In this document: one piece after another, positions 29,051 through 39,924 of the stretch
Layout: the number at the start of each line of letters is the position of its first letter
Numbering within the stretch: position 1 is the stretch's first letter
Assembly (NCBI GenBank): GCA_018806985.1
Contig: JADANN010000370.1
Location: forward strand, 1,594,001 to 1,658,000
Direction: 5' to 3'
Source of the DNA: Angiostrongylus vasorum
Taxonomy: Eukaryota; Nematoda; Chromadorea; Rhabditida; Metastrongylidae
Length of the DNA: 64,000 nucleotides
Notes under the pieces: generated by a model
What the model was told of the DNA's origin: nothing
Databases searched by the model: none
What the model saw: only the letters and a program-made list of their open reading frames with translations
Translations under genes and position numbers: made by a program

Positions 29051-30901
29051 AAAATGGAAGGTTCACTGGCACCCGCTCGAGTCATTCGACGATCAACGGG
29101 ACTACAGGTGATGTAGGTGATCAGGAAGGTATGGAAGGCTTGGTTACTCGCGGCGCAGCATCGGAATGAACTGTGTGTGTAACGAATTGTAACACTGGTG
29201 TCATATGTGATGAACAGAAAGTTGTGGAGACTTTTTTTTAACGCACCAGCAACCATGAAGCCAATGATTAACTTCAGTAGACTGTGGCACAAATAATAGA
29301 AATGGGCAGAAGTGTGAGTGGAGCATGTATTACTTATTTCTTCATCGAAGAGACGATGATCAAAACAACAAGACAGTGTGTAGCATTCTAAGAGAAGCGA
29401 AATGACTTCCGTGAAATCCTTATTCAGTATTGATGTCGGAAGTCCTCATTGTTATCGTAGTACGATAAACTATAAAGGAAGTACAAAACAAAACCGTTTC
29501 AACATCTCTTTTCCAGCAAAGCAGCAGAATGTGACACTCAGAGGGTTCGCTAAGAACACGTTCCAACTTCTATGTAGACTTTCAACACAATTGCAAATTA
29601 AAACATATGTTTTTCAAGCATATCATGATGTTCATGCTTCTATAACTATAATTGTTCCTCTTCACCAAATCCGGCTCCTGCTTCGTCACTACCATCATTC
29701 GTTTTAATACTTGTGCTCTTGCAGCTTTAAAGATACACTGTGCCATTCGTTTGCATCGTTCGTCAACACAGTTCAGTTGTTTGGTATCATGACAGTCACT
29801 TCTACTGCATTTAGAACAGGAGCATAAATTGAGCAGATTCAGAACCAGCACAGGAATAGTGCAAAAGCGTTTGGAAACCTTGAAGTTAGACATTAATTTA
29901 GTTTTAGAATTCATTTATCTGCTATTGCCGAAAGAACCTATGAGGATCAACGGATCGCATACATAGAATGAGTACAACATGAGGCTGCTGCGGTTTTGTC
30001 TCTGTTGTCTCTCTGTAGCTCTCTCTGTTCGTTTCTTTGCTTGAAGCGAAATAAGCTGAACATGAGTTGACGTCGGGGATACGGTAACACCTCAAATGTA
30101 TGAGATTTTTCGCTTTCTGAGCAAATTCGGTAAAATGTATCGGCTACTAAATACAACTTGTACAAAGTAAAGTTTCCTTCTTCTAAAAAGAATTGTTTGA
30201 GTGGGCAATCGCTGTGCCAACGGCAGACTAATTCTTCAAAACTACATTTTTTGGCAGCTGAATTGGTTTGTAGGGGTTTTTTGAACGCTTACTCACAGGC
30301 AGCATGGCATAGAGAACTTCCCTCTTGAAAAGTTCTCCGTCTATCTAAACAATAGTATTTGACGTCGTCTCGCAGCCGCACGCCACATGCCGCAATGTAA
30401 CCTTTTTGGTCAACCCTATCAATTGCATTCAGTGTTTCAGACAGTTGATTTGGATCGTACAACAGCGATAGCTTATCCGACGGTGGAGGCATAGCAGTAG
30501 AACGGTTTACTATTGCCATGTGGAACAACGAGTCCAATAACGTTTGATGTTTCAGGCCGTTAGGTAGAGTCTAATGCAGTCTAGGATCAACGATCCTGAT
30601 CAGCCGCGGCTGCATACGCACACGGCTTCCGCGGCCCATGTAGGCCATGTGCCATCGACGACGGAGACATTCCATCACCTCGCCTCGCCCCCCAATCTGT
30701 AGTGCGGATAAATCGATTCTTACAACATCATCCTCAGCTATCCTCAATCGCCCTCAGTCATTCTCAGCCATTCTTAGTCATCCTCAGTCATTCACAGTCA
30801 TCCTAGTCATCCGCAGATTCATAGATTTCGTTTCTTAGCTAGCCTACTGTGCGCTGTCAGCAGCGGCGGGTGTTTCCAAATGTATTCTGCTTGCAACGCC
30901 A
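29051..30901. repeat. Right arm of the 5.4-kb inverted repeat
   Basis: Reverse complement of 25542-27395. It starts within the inverted RTE 3' end (AAAATGGAAGGTTCACTGGC) and ends at CTTGCAACGCCA. Beyond 30901 the two flanks are unrelated. Confidence 0.95.
29582..30537 (-). pseudogene. Unknown coding-like region in the right palindrome arm
   Basis: Mirror of the coding-like region at 25906-26870. Here the middle frame (30165-29947) stays open from YKLYLVADTFYRICSES through FEVLPYPRRQLMFSLFRFKQ. Compared with the left arm it lacks one T near 30335 and one A near 30110 and 29995. Function unknown. Confidence 0.4.
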
Positions 30902-30973
30902 CCACTACATCTACTCCATTAGTGTATGTTCATGTCAATATTGTGGTTATTTATGGTGTAGTATGGCTTAATA

Positions 30974-31200
30974 GGGCGCGTGTGGCCCAGTGGTCGGAGG
31001 TGTCTTTCAACACACAGGGGGAATCGATTCCCGCACCCATGACCAAGTCTTGCATCACTCCGGGGTCGGCAAACTGGTACCAGACTTGTCTGGGAGGATA
31101 GCAGCAGTGGCTCGAAATATCGTCACCTCCATATTCTGCTTAATGAAGTCGAATGCACGGCGCATCCCTCAGGGATTGATCAACGCCGAGATAGAGCTTT
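30974..31200 (+). repeat. Family A SINE with an internal deletion
   Basis: GGGCGCGTGTGGCCCAGTGG head and the first half of the body are present. The copy then jumps from GGCTCGAAATATCG directly to CACCTCC..., losing the GGTAGGCCACCGCG segment (about 65 bp). Directly beside the palindrome's right edge. Confidence 0.88.
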
Positions 31201-31437
31201 CATGGCTTAATAAGGGTTTACTTGACAAACTGTGGGGTCAATGTGGCTTCAACACATTTAGCGCCTCAGGTGATACATCTACAAAAATGAGCCAACTTTA
31301 TGGGATTATGAAAGTTTCGTCACATATTTCATGAAACTGAACAGGCGAATACATACTTATTTGTAAACACCAAGAATTGCCATTTTCCTCCGATAACTGA
31401 GAAGGAGAGGGGTTATCAAGAATTGAAACCTATGGAA

Positions 31438-31640
31438 GGGAGCTAGTGCAGTGATTGTGATGCTGACCTTCACGGGAACAATGAAGGTGCGATCTCGCCC
31501 CAGGTTCGCCGAACCTCTCATCGTTTTGCGGTCACGAAATTGGGACCAGACTTGTTTCGGCGCAACTAACTCCATCAAATTCACATGGGAACGTCTTATC
31601 ACGGCTATTTCAGGACCTCACGAAGAATCGACTTAGCCAC
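31438..31640 (+). repeat. SINE-related diverged repeat
   Basis: GGGAGCTAGTGCAGTGATTG head, GGTGCGATCTCGCCCC box B-like region, then GGGACCAGACTTGTTTCGGC. Only the 5' two-thirds is recognisable. Confidence 0.5.
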
Positions 31641-32815
31641 TATTCACCGATATTCGTGTGGAGAGCAACAATTCTCAAGCAGCAGCCGAACTCACACGCT
31701 AAGAACTCAAAGACATTCGTGGATGACGCATGCGAGGAAACGAGTCGAATGCAGGATGTGCTGCGATCCACACAGTAAATGTGAAAACCTGGTCGTGCTA
31801 AAAAAATACCTATGAAGGAGACGAATGTGAGTCCTTGGGTAGTTATTTAATGATGATGTATCGAATTCTGGACAACGACAATGTCGAAGAAGCATTAACG
31901 TAACTCGCTGGGAAAATGTTATTTTTAAGTGAACGTTATTATTGTTCATAGTGAACATTAAACGCAGAAAATGCCTTCCGTGGTTTGCCACGCTTCATTA
32001 TGGAAAAAGAAGAGTGGTGGTGTAAACTTCGAGAGAATGATTCTAGAAAATGTACGACTAGGTTTGCAATTGACGCCAACCAAACACTGTATCCGTTGTT
32101 GTGAAAAGCTCGGAGTTGATCTATCTGTAGGGATGGTTTATCCGTTCGACTCGATTTGTACCACCGAGCCAGTGTGTTTCTTCTTTCATAGGGTGGAGGT
32201 ACCAAATTGACAAATTCAAGTCATGCGGGAAGCTTAGTCTGAGGCGCGTGGTTGAATCAACGGCCATTTGCATGTTTTAGAGTATCTCTTGCCATTGCGT
32301 TACAAGATCACAAATATATCATTACAAGCAATAATATTTTAGGTAAATCAGATGTCAGAAAATAGTAACAGAGTTTCTTATACAGTTGTGGAACAGATTG
32401 CAATCGTAGTCTATCATTTTCTGAAAATTGATCTTACCTGTACCACAGTCGATGACCCCTGATACTGCAGATGACACAGCAAATGGTCTGTACATATAAT
32501 GAAGTTTCGTCAAATCAGAAGCTGTGTGTTGTTCTGCTACGTTGGTCTTTAAAACTTGCCGTTATGCAGTCCCTCAGACTTCGGTAATTAAGCCCAAGTT
32601 TGAATAATATTAGTGACGAATAATGGCATGGCGAGATCAATAAATGCGCACATCAATCATAGATGTTACAGAGCGTATAGAAGAACAGTAACAATAGTCA
32701 AGTATCTTGTGCAATACAGTGCTTACCTAATACGAGGAAAAAGAGTTACATAATGAGTATTTTTCAAACGAACGTCATTTAACCTCGGTATGAAAGATCA
32801 ATGAACGTTATTTCA
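31641..32815. other. Unassigned DNA
   Basis: No exon model. A TTTAACCTCGGTATGAA stretch near 32779 resembles the sequence just outside the foldback element at 17.3 kb. Confidence 0.4.
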
Positions 32816-32851
32816 TCGATAAGCTCACACAAGGTTATTACCAAACATTTA

Positions 32852-32895
32852 TTCGAGTGACGTTTCGACGTCTTCGTCTTTGTTAGAACTGATGA
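32852..32895 (-). ncRNA. Degenerate hammerhead-like motif
   Basis: Minus strand: CTAACAA in place of CTGATGA, intact stem II GACG-AAGA-CGTC, GAAA, CGTCACTCG. The catalytic core is mutated, so a dead copy. Confidence 0.4.
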
Positions 32896-33409
32896 TCTGA
32901 GTCGATGGTCCACATTCTTCCCGATGTGGTGCCTTCGCCATGGCATCGAGTTGAATCTTCTTCAGTGGAGTATCGCTCGAATGAGGCAACTTCAGCAGGC
33001 CATGCTCCTTTACATAGAACTGTTGGTGTTAATAATGATTGTCAGCTGATAATAATTTGTTTTTCAACTGACAATTCATCCTGCATCAGTCGATATTACA
33101 TTAGCTAGCACATCCGCATTACAATGATCATTCATACCGAAATTAAACGGCGGTCGGTTTAGAAAATATTCATTCTTTACTCGCTACGTGCAAGCTTATC
33201 TAATACCAACTGCGAAAGAAAAGATTATCAGTTGAAAAAACAAGTTATTACCAATGGAGAGTCATGTCAACTACAACCGTTTTGTGCAACAGAGCGCTAC
33301 GTGCTAAAGTTGCCCTATTCGAGCAATGGTTCACCGAAGAAGATTCTATTCGATACGACGGCGAAGACACCACATTGAGAAGACGACCAACTGTGGGCTA
33401 TCGATTCTG

Positions 33410-33458
33410 ATCGTCGGCTCTGGGGAAAACGGAGACGTCCAAATGTCAGCCGAAATAA
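33410..33458 (+). ncRNA. Hammerhead-like motif with perfect stem I
   Basis: TCGGCT, then CTGGGGA (core changed), a decayed stem II, CAAA, TGTC, then AGCCGA. TCGGCT and AGCCGA pair at all six positions, which supports the stem I assignment made for the family. The core is mutated. Confidence 0.5.
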
Positions 33459-33767
33459 ATCTCTTTATCAAACTCGTGTAAGCTCAACAATCCAAATACA
33501 TGTTGGCTAGTTATACCGAGTCAAAGAAAGTGTTTTGAAATACTGCTATGCTCTACACTAGCGAAAATAATACCGACTTCTGCAGGATGGATTACGCGAA
33601 AAAAAAGAACTCGTTATCACCGGACACTAACTATTATCAACATCCATCGCTCTGTATAAAACAGTACCGCCAGGTGACTATGCCCTCATTCGAGAGATGC
33701 TCCACTGAGGAAGATCTGACTTGATACGAAAACGAAGATGCCACATCGAGAAAGCGAACGACTGAGA

Positions 33768-33815
33768 ATCATCGACTCTGAGAGAGACGAAGACGTCGAA
33801 ACATTAGGCGAATAA
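33768..33815 (+). ncRNA. Hammerhead-like motif, third arm
   Basis: TCGACT, CTGAGAG (core changed), stem II GACG-AAGA-CGTC, GAAA, CATT, AGGCGA. Stem I pairs at five of six positions and keeps a family-wide position. Confidence 0.5.
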
Positions 33816-33917
33816 ATGCTCGGTAATAACCTTGTGTTAGTTTATCAGGGAATAACGTAGGGTATAGCCGTATGGATGTGTATAACAGCGTGGTGAAAGG
33901 AATGGGCTAACAAATCA

Positions 33918-34180
33918 ATAAAAAGCTTTCGGCGTTGACCAATCTCTGAGGGATGCGCCATGCATTCTACTTCATTACGTATCGTTGAAGGTGACTGAGT
34001 GCATATCTGGCCTTTACAATGACTCACGTGGCCTACCGATGTACCGAGCCAGTGCTGCTATCCTCCCAGAGAAGTCTGGTACCAATTTGCCGACCCCGGA
34101 GGGATGGAGGGCTTGGTAGGCCATGGGTACGGGGATCGATTCCGGTGGCGCCTCCAACCACTGCACCACACGCGCCCAAT
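33918..34180 (-). repeat. Family A SINE, antisense
   Basis: GGGCGCGTGTGGTGCAGTGG head on the minus strand. The stretch between box A and box B is about 18 bp shorter than usual. Body and AAAGCTTTCGGCG-type tail are present. Confidence 0.88.
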
Positions 34181-34676
34181 AACAACAAATTATAACAACT
34201 ATTAAATCATGGTGTGTGAAGTAACTCAGATATAGAGGATTAGAGCTAATTATGAAAGTGAGGTCCTAGAATAGGCGGACGTTGTTGCACCTTCGAAAGT
34301 GTTTGTGATGAAGTCAAAACTAAAAGTATGAACTTGAGCACACCATGGGGATGTGGGCTAATCAACTCCATAAGACAGGGAAAAATTAGAAGTTAATGCT
34401 ATTAAGAACATTACATAGTTAACATGAACAACTTATATTGAGATGGGAACATAGAGAATACTCAGTGAATATATGCTTTACAGTACCTGTACTTCGCTAT
34501 GTACACTTGCTCTTTCTTTCAATAAAGATTTCTTTGTAGGTATCCTCGCTTATATGCTGGGAATCGTTGGCCATTTTTTGATGCTACGTTAGCACACACT
34601 CACCTCTATCTCTTTTGCCCCAGCTCCCAATTCAGCCCCGCGGACATGTCATTGTTACTTTGAATATTTTGCTTAT
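34181..34676. other. Unassigned DNA
   Basis: No exon or repeat recognised; AT-rich. Confidence 0.4.
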
Positions 34677-35060
34677 TTATATGGATACTTGGATGGCCCG
34701 CCTTCTCTGGTTATGTGGGCTCCCGCGTAATTTCCATTTTCTCGGAGTTTTGTTGGTTTAGTTACCGTGGTTTCCTGGAGTCCCGAGATTAGCCTAGTCA
34801 AAGTCTGCCCTACGTCGTCACCACCACAGGCAGTCGCGGCCCTTGTAGATCAAAGGAGGATTTACCATCGCGCGACTAGTTTGACACCTCGACGGTGGTG
34901 GATCATGGTATTCGCTTGCTCTTAACTGGGTTTCTTGATGGAAACGCCGGACTCTTTTCCAGCTTAGGAGGCCTTGATGAGGGGATGAATACCCCTGCTG
35001 TACATCGCAGCCCAACACCCAGCAACACCTAGCCACGATGAGGTGGTATGCTGTTGGAAG
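34677..35060 (+). repeat. Family C dispersed repeat, copy 2
   Basis: Matches 6165-6566 in the same orientation through the landmarks GGTTTCCTGGAGTCC, GACGGTGGTGGATCA, TGTACATCGCAGCCCAACAC and CCACGATGAGGTGGT. A family B copy follows within about 40 bp. Confidence 0.75.
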
Positions 35061-35099
35061 GAAAAATATTTTAAGTTTAACAAACAAAAGATAATCTTA

Positions 35100-35310
35100 A
35101 TTTATTATTTACTGCCTACTCTTTTTAACGGTAGGGTATATATTGCGAAATATAACTTTAATGATGCTGAGATTTTTGCAAAACTCCAAACCGCAGGTGT
35201 CTGTGGTGGGGAACGAACGCGCTATAGTCCCTTTGGGGGAGTAACGCGTTAACTGCCACACATGCTGGTCCCTCTTTTTCGCCTGTCTCTCAGCTAATTC
35301 TATCGATCTT
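35100..35310 (-). repeat. Family B tRNA-derived repeat, antisense copy
   Basis: Shares TTTACTGCCTACTCTTTTTA, GCGAAATATAACTTTAATGA, GGTGGGGAACGAACGCGCTA and GCCTGTCTCTCAGCTA with the tandem array at 47.4-48.3 kb. On the minus strand GGTGTGGTGGT-like and GCGTTCGTTCCCC sequences resemble tRNA boxes A and B. Confidence 0.8.
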
Positions 35311-35311
35311 T

Positions 35312-35500
35312 TTTCGACCGCTGACGGGTGATTGCTGATGGCAAAAGATCGATAGAACTAGTTGAGAGACAGGCGAAGCGAAGGACCCGTATGGTGTGGT
35401 GGTTAACGCGTTACTCCCCGGAAAGGACAATAACGCGTCTGTTCCGCACCGCAGACACCTGCCGTCCGAGTTTGCAAATATCTCAGCATAATTAAACAAA
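35312..35500 (+). repeat. Family B copy in opposite orientation (foldback)
   Basis: CGATAGAACTAGTTGAGAGA, GGACCCGTATGGTGTGGTGG, GCACCGCAGACACCTGCCGT and TGCAAATATCTCAGCAT mirror the copy at 35165-35310. The pair can fold into a roughly 140-bp hairpin with a 35-bp loop. Confidence 0.8.
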
Positions 35501-35734
35501 AGATGCCTTCTTAGGTAAGTAAGCTAATACGAGGTTGATAAGAAATTTCAAAGATAAACTTACAATAAATCCAATGAAAAATAGAGACGTATTTAGTTCT
35601 ATATTTGCCTATATGGAGATTAACCCATTTCAGAAAATCTCCAACAAGGCGACTACGTAACATCGCCCTGTTTCAGTGCTTGTTTACATGTCTCTTTCTA
35701 TTAAAAAACCACTACGAAATTTTGTTGAATTTGT

Positions 35735-35850
35735 GGGTTTAGACGAGGTTGTTAAACGGCGCCTATTGGGCTAACTTTTCCACGCCTTCGTCTTCTTCAG
35801 AGCTGTGATGATTCATGTCGATTGTCCAGAACTGTTCGCAGGCTTGATTT
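35735..35850 (-). repeat. Single arm of the hammerhead foldback family
   Basis: TTTAGACGAGGTTGTTAAA outer edge. The motif at 35768-35814 reads on the minus strand AGCT, CTGAAGA, AGACG-AAGG-CGT, GGAAAA, GTTAGCC. A second outer-edge sequence, TAAGCTAATACGAGGTTGAT, lies at 35520. Solo arm with no partner found nearby. Confidence 0.6.
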
Positions 35851-36935
35851 GTGTTTCCATCCTCCTATCTCAAGCTTCTATGCGTTGTTTGTCATGAAAA
35901 TGTCCGAAAACGATAATCAGCATCTCTGAAAATTTCCCTCACTTTTAAAATAAAGGACTCTCTTGCCCCCTATAGAGGTCCACTTCATAGCTTTTGTAAC
36001 TGCTTGTAGTTGGGGTTCTCCCGGTAACCCCATCAATATTTAATTGAATACTCCGTTGCATCACTCATATCTACAAACGCGCTCTACTTTTTAGCGTTAG
36101 TTCTTAGGTACTTTCGTAAAAACGTCTAGGTTGCTAAGGATTTGAACTACGACGTCGTTGCTAAGCCAGTTAGTTTGGAGCACTTATAAAACATCAGATG
36201 TAGATTCTGTGGAGGTTGGACGAGGTATAGAACGTAAATATGTGAGATGAAGTTTAGCATCTTGTGAAGATAAAAGAACAACGGGAGAATTGTTGTCTGA
36301 AAACTCTATCATAAGGTTATCGGATATCTCTCTATCGGAAGGCTTGATATGCAACAGCTATATTGGTCCACTTTTTTTCACGAATTCATTAGAAAGAACC
36401 AAATTCCAAATTAAAAAGGTCGGTTAATGTGTCACATTCCGACTGCGGTTCATTACACAGTATTCGGCCCAAATTTCAAAAACAATGAGAACCAATGAAC
36501 ACATTCGACAAACTGGATTATTCTTATGAGCCCATCATGTCAGCAAGAATCTCCTTACCACGTTACCAATTTCACCCAATGACTTTGCAGTTCGGTTTTT
36601 ATGGTATGTTGCAGCTCTTCAAATGTTCGCGTAGTTCTAGCAAAAGTTTGGGTTCTAAAGCAACACTTGTTTGATTTGCTGAGTGACCAAATTCAACGTC
36701 ATGTACTTTCATATAGTTTTAACATATGACTCAGTTACGCATCCATGTGGTATTCCCCTTTCTTGTTAATGATCATTTTTGAGAACGTCTGGTACTTGCT
36801 GCCATAGTTCCGTTATTTTTCTTTTGTTCTTGTTAGAGCTTTAGTAACAACACAAAAATCTTTGTAGCTTCTCCTTTCTGAATGTAGATTTAAAGCCACC
36901 GTCTTCCAAAAATTATTGATGCATGATTCCACAAG
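35851..36935. other. Unassigned DNA
   Basis: No exon or repeat recognised. Confidence 0.4.
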
Positions 36936-37212
36936 ATAGCCGTGTGACGCAGTGGTTGGAGACGCCCTACAATACATATGGGATCGATCCTGCTCCCCAG
37001 GCTCACCAACTCGTCGATTCCTGCGGACTCGGCGAATGGGAGCAATTTAGGGAGGATGGAAGCAGTGACTCGGTACATTGGTAGGCGTCCGCGAGCCATT
37101 GTATAGGGCAGATATGAATTCGGTTACCGGTTACCTCTAAAGATGCTTAATGAAGTGAAATGCACGCCAGCCTTAGGGATCGATCAACGGTGAGAGCTTT
37201 ATCTTTCATTTT
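36936..37212 (+). repeat. Family A SINE, diverged
   Basis: ATAGCCGTGTGACGCAGTGG head, GGGATCGATCCTGCTCCCC box B region, GGTACATTGGTAGGCGTCCG body and GAGCTTTATCTTTCATTTTT tail. Confidence 0.82.
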
Positions 37213-37794
37213 TCATGATTTCCACAGCCTGGTGATGCAGTGGCATTGATATCATTCAGTGTTACCGGTATTTTTCTCGGAGAAAGACATTACATGAAAG
37301 ATGGTTTTTGCCTGCAGTGAAAGAAACATCCTAGCATGGGTGTCCTAGGAATCTAAAGACAGTCAACTCCACCAGCATTCGACGACATTATTAAAGAAGA
37401 CTAAAAATCTTCGAGCAGCAGTCGTAGTCAAGTCTCAGACGTAAAATCGAAACATTATCGTGGTTGCAGAATGCAAGGGAAACAAATCGAATGCAGGAAG
37501 CGATGAGATCTGCAGCATTGTGTGATGTCGGAAAGTGTTAAAAAAAGAAAAAAAATAATGAAGGAGTCCACTACGAGTGATTGTGTTCCCATCGTCCGGG
37601 CGCACAACGAACACGCAAGTCTCACATTCACTTACCAGATTTCTGGTTGCTTAACAGTTTACAACTGATTCTGACTCTGATAACCCTAGATTCTAGTAGA
37701 AGTTGATCTACTGGTTTTCTAACATCGGCAAATGACATTCTGTGTTTCGAGATCTGTAAACGATTTCAAAGAACTACGTGATTTAGTATCCGCT

Positions 37795-37985
37795 CACTCC
37801 CGTTAATGGGTGGTTGCTGATGGCACCGTTAGGTAGAAAACTGAGCAAGAGCAAGACAATGCAAGCGACTCAGTGGTGCCATCGGTAACACATGAAACCG
37901 AGCTAAGGGTAGTCTTGGGTTGAATCTGTCCCTGGGTCCACGTTTTGCATATATCTCAGCACCATAGTGATTTCTTACATTTCAT
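37795..37985 (+). repeat. Family B-related diverged repeat
   Basis: GGGTGGTTGCTGATGGCA, then a CAGTGGTGCCATCGGTAACA head-like part, GGTTGAATCTGTCCC box B-like part and TTTTGCATATATCTCAGCAC end, in family B order. Confidence 0.55.
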
Positions 37986-38037
37986 TAAGTATTAGATGGA
38001 TTAATAATAAGGAGGGTCTATTCAAAGGCGATATTCA

Positions 38038-39426
38038 ATGAAAGGATTCTCTGAAACAAAAAGTTTCCTGTTAGTGCTTAAAACAAATTTTTCAGCAACT
38101 TGAAACTTTTTTACTTTTCAGGTTTTCATCGGCATTTTCGGCGTCATAGAGAAAGCAAGTGCAAGTAAAGAAGGTAGAGGTGATAAATTATTCCAAGTTC
38201 CCTTGACATGATTGACATAAACAACAATTCATAGAGTCTAAACGTCATTCAGGTTGTAAGACGACCGTTGCTGCGCAAATATTGCTGACCGATGCACACA
38301 ATGCATTGCGACGCCAATATGCGAAAGGAGATTTTCGCTTTCTTGGTTTAGGCGGTGGAACGATTTCAGATATGAACAAACTGGTTCGCCATGCCGTTTC
38401 ACATACCTCCTCACTGTCTATGGACGTTTTCTAGCCATTTGCATTTTGTTGTAAGAAAATTCTTTTCTAAAAATTATCCGTGTGTTCTCTGCAATATCAC
38501 AACTAGAACAACAACTTCTTGGCAGTGCTTTGTTGAAGCGCCTTCTAAATCACGGAAGTTCTTTCGGATCTCAGCATTTCAATAAACTCAATATAGATCT
38601 GGCCAATGGAACAAAAAAATGGGGGGATCGGGAATGTTGGAGAGCAAACCACACTGTTAAAAGATATCTTTAATTGCAGGAGTACGATTGCAAGCTGGAA
38701 CAAGAGCTTCGAGATGGAACCTTCGATCTGGAGCGTCAATCATATTCCAACGCAACGAGGTCCTACTCTTGTTTTTTTTATGCACAATTGGTAGGAATAT
38801 AAAAAAGGCAAAAGAATTAAGTGCAGGATAAGATAAATAGTTGGGGATATCTACTCTATGAAAGAATTACGCTTAACAATTTAGGAATGTTCCTACCAGT
38901 GGAAGTTTAGTGAACGAACTCAGGAAGACGGTCAGAGAAGATCTTTTTCTGGAAAATATTTTTTGAGGTAGGATGGCACTTTTATCTATTATTCGATTAA
39001 ATGCGAAAGTAGATAAGTCGGAATATAGAGGCCTTAATAAATACCATTCAAGGCTTTTCTGTAAGAATTGTACTTCTTCGAGTGATAACAGATCCACCAA
39101 AAAGCTTTCCGAATCTCGGCTTCATCACAGCAGTTGAAAGTCTGGAAAACTGTGGAAATATTTTTTATAGCTATGGGAATCCCCTAAAACAGATCGTTCA
39201 GATGCTGAACTCGAAACAACAACGGTTCGGGTGTGTTATAGGAAAACATGGCCCAAGAGCAAACCAGACGTTGACGCTTGCATGTCTTTACAATACGAAA
39301 AATACAGACGGTGTACTGAATCATGGTGGCAGGTTGTGTTCGGATTGCGAATATGGTCGCCAGTGTGACGATGGACTCTGTGCCGTCGTCTACGATAATT
39401 TTGATGGAGACCTTGCTTTAAAATGA
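38038..39426 (+). CDS. CAP/SCP (ASP-like) secreted protein, divergent
   Basis: Exons 38038-38073, 38122-38173, 38253-38383, 38680-38759, probably 38885-38967, and 39131-39426 (TGA). The start ATG gives MKGFSETKSFLLVFIGIFGV, a good signal peptide ending near KASA; intron 1 is 48 bp. Mature part: GCKTTVAAQILLTDAHNALR (the N-terminal CAP helix with the first conserved His), then LGGGTISDMNKL-EYDCKLE as in ASPs. The C-terminal part has QRFGCVIGKHG, LTLACLYNTKN and the CSDCEYGRQCDDGLC hinge. ASPs are secreted CAP proteins common in parasitic nematodes, with roles in host contact. Oddities: the usual GHYTQ box is replaced by NPLKQ, so the second CAP histidine is missing. Exon 5 read in the phase required by both neighbours ends in TGA; its other open frame (ECSYQWKFSE...) looks more CAP-like but does not fit the phase. 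It may be a decayed copy or contain a base error. Confidence 0.85.
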
Positions 39427-39924
39427 GGTTAAATATTATAAATGGCCACTCAGTCATTGGTTTTAATTTCACATCGTATTGCTTTAATTTGAAAAATAAA
39501 CAATTTAAAAAATTCATGTATAAGAGGGAATAAGTTGTTGTTCTGTAATTTCAAAACAATAAAGCGATGTGAAAGAAGGAGCTTATTGGCCTCCTGATTG
39601 TTTGGAATTGAGATCCAAGAAATCAATAAACAAAAGCTGTGTTCTTCTTGTATGGCGGAAATGGGTAGTTTGTCCTCACAAGTCGCACGAATAGCAACAA
39701 ATTTCTCAGCCGTTTTGCTACGTCCTGGAGGTCATCGCTCTTCGTTATATGATTGGAGCACTGTGCTCCCGCAATCACTACAAGTACTAGGAAAGCGATG
39801 TATCGTGCATGCTTTTTATTTCGTATTCATCAAATTAACGATGAGAATCAAGTCGATTAGAGCAGTACAATCCAAGTGGGAGACCATGGATCGAATACAT
39901 ACAAATCGCACCAAATTGCGCTAC
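39427..39924. other. 3' region of the CAP gene and unassigned DNA
   Basis: AATAAA-type signals at about 39495 and 39558 could end the CAP transcript. Nothing else recognised. Confidence 0.4.

Larger units (their letters stand above)
32816..33852. mobile_element. Composite of three foldback-element arms
   Basis: Left arm 32816-33000 (minus-type orientation) faces a right arm at 33301-33492, and a second right-type arm lies at 33670-33852. Arms share CGACGTCTTCGTCTT, GGTCCACATTCTTC and ATTCGAG...ATGC. Outer edges carry GTAAGCTCAACAA or TAAGCTCACACAAGG. It is more diverged than the element in the GST intron. The extra arm means two elements inserted or one recombined. Confidence 0.75.

Noticed and set aside
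25542..30901. DNA transposon with long terminal inverted repeats.
   Set aside because: The inner edge of each arm lies within RTE sequence, no transposase is seen and no target duplication is visible at 25542/30901.
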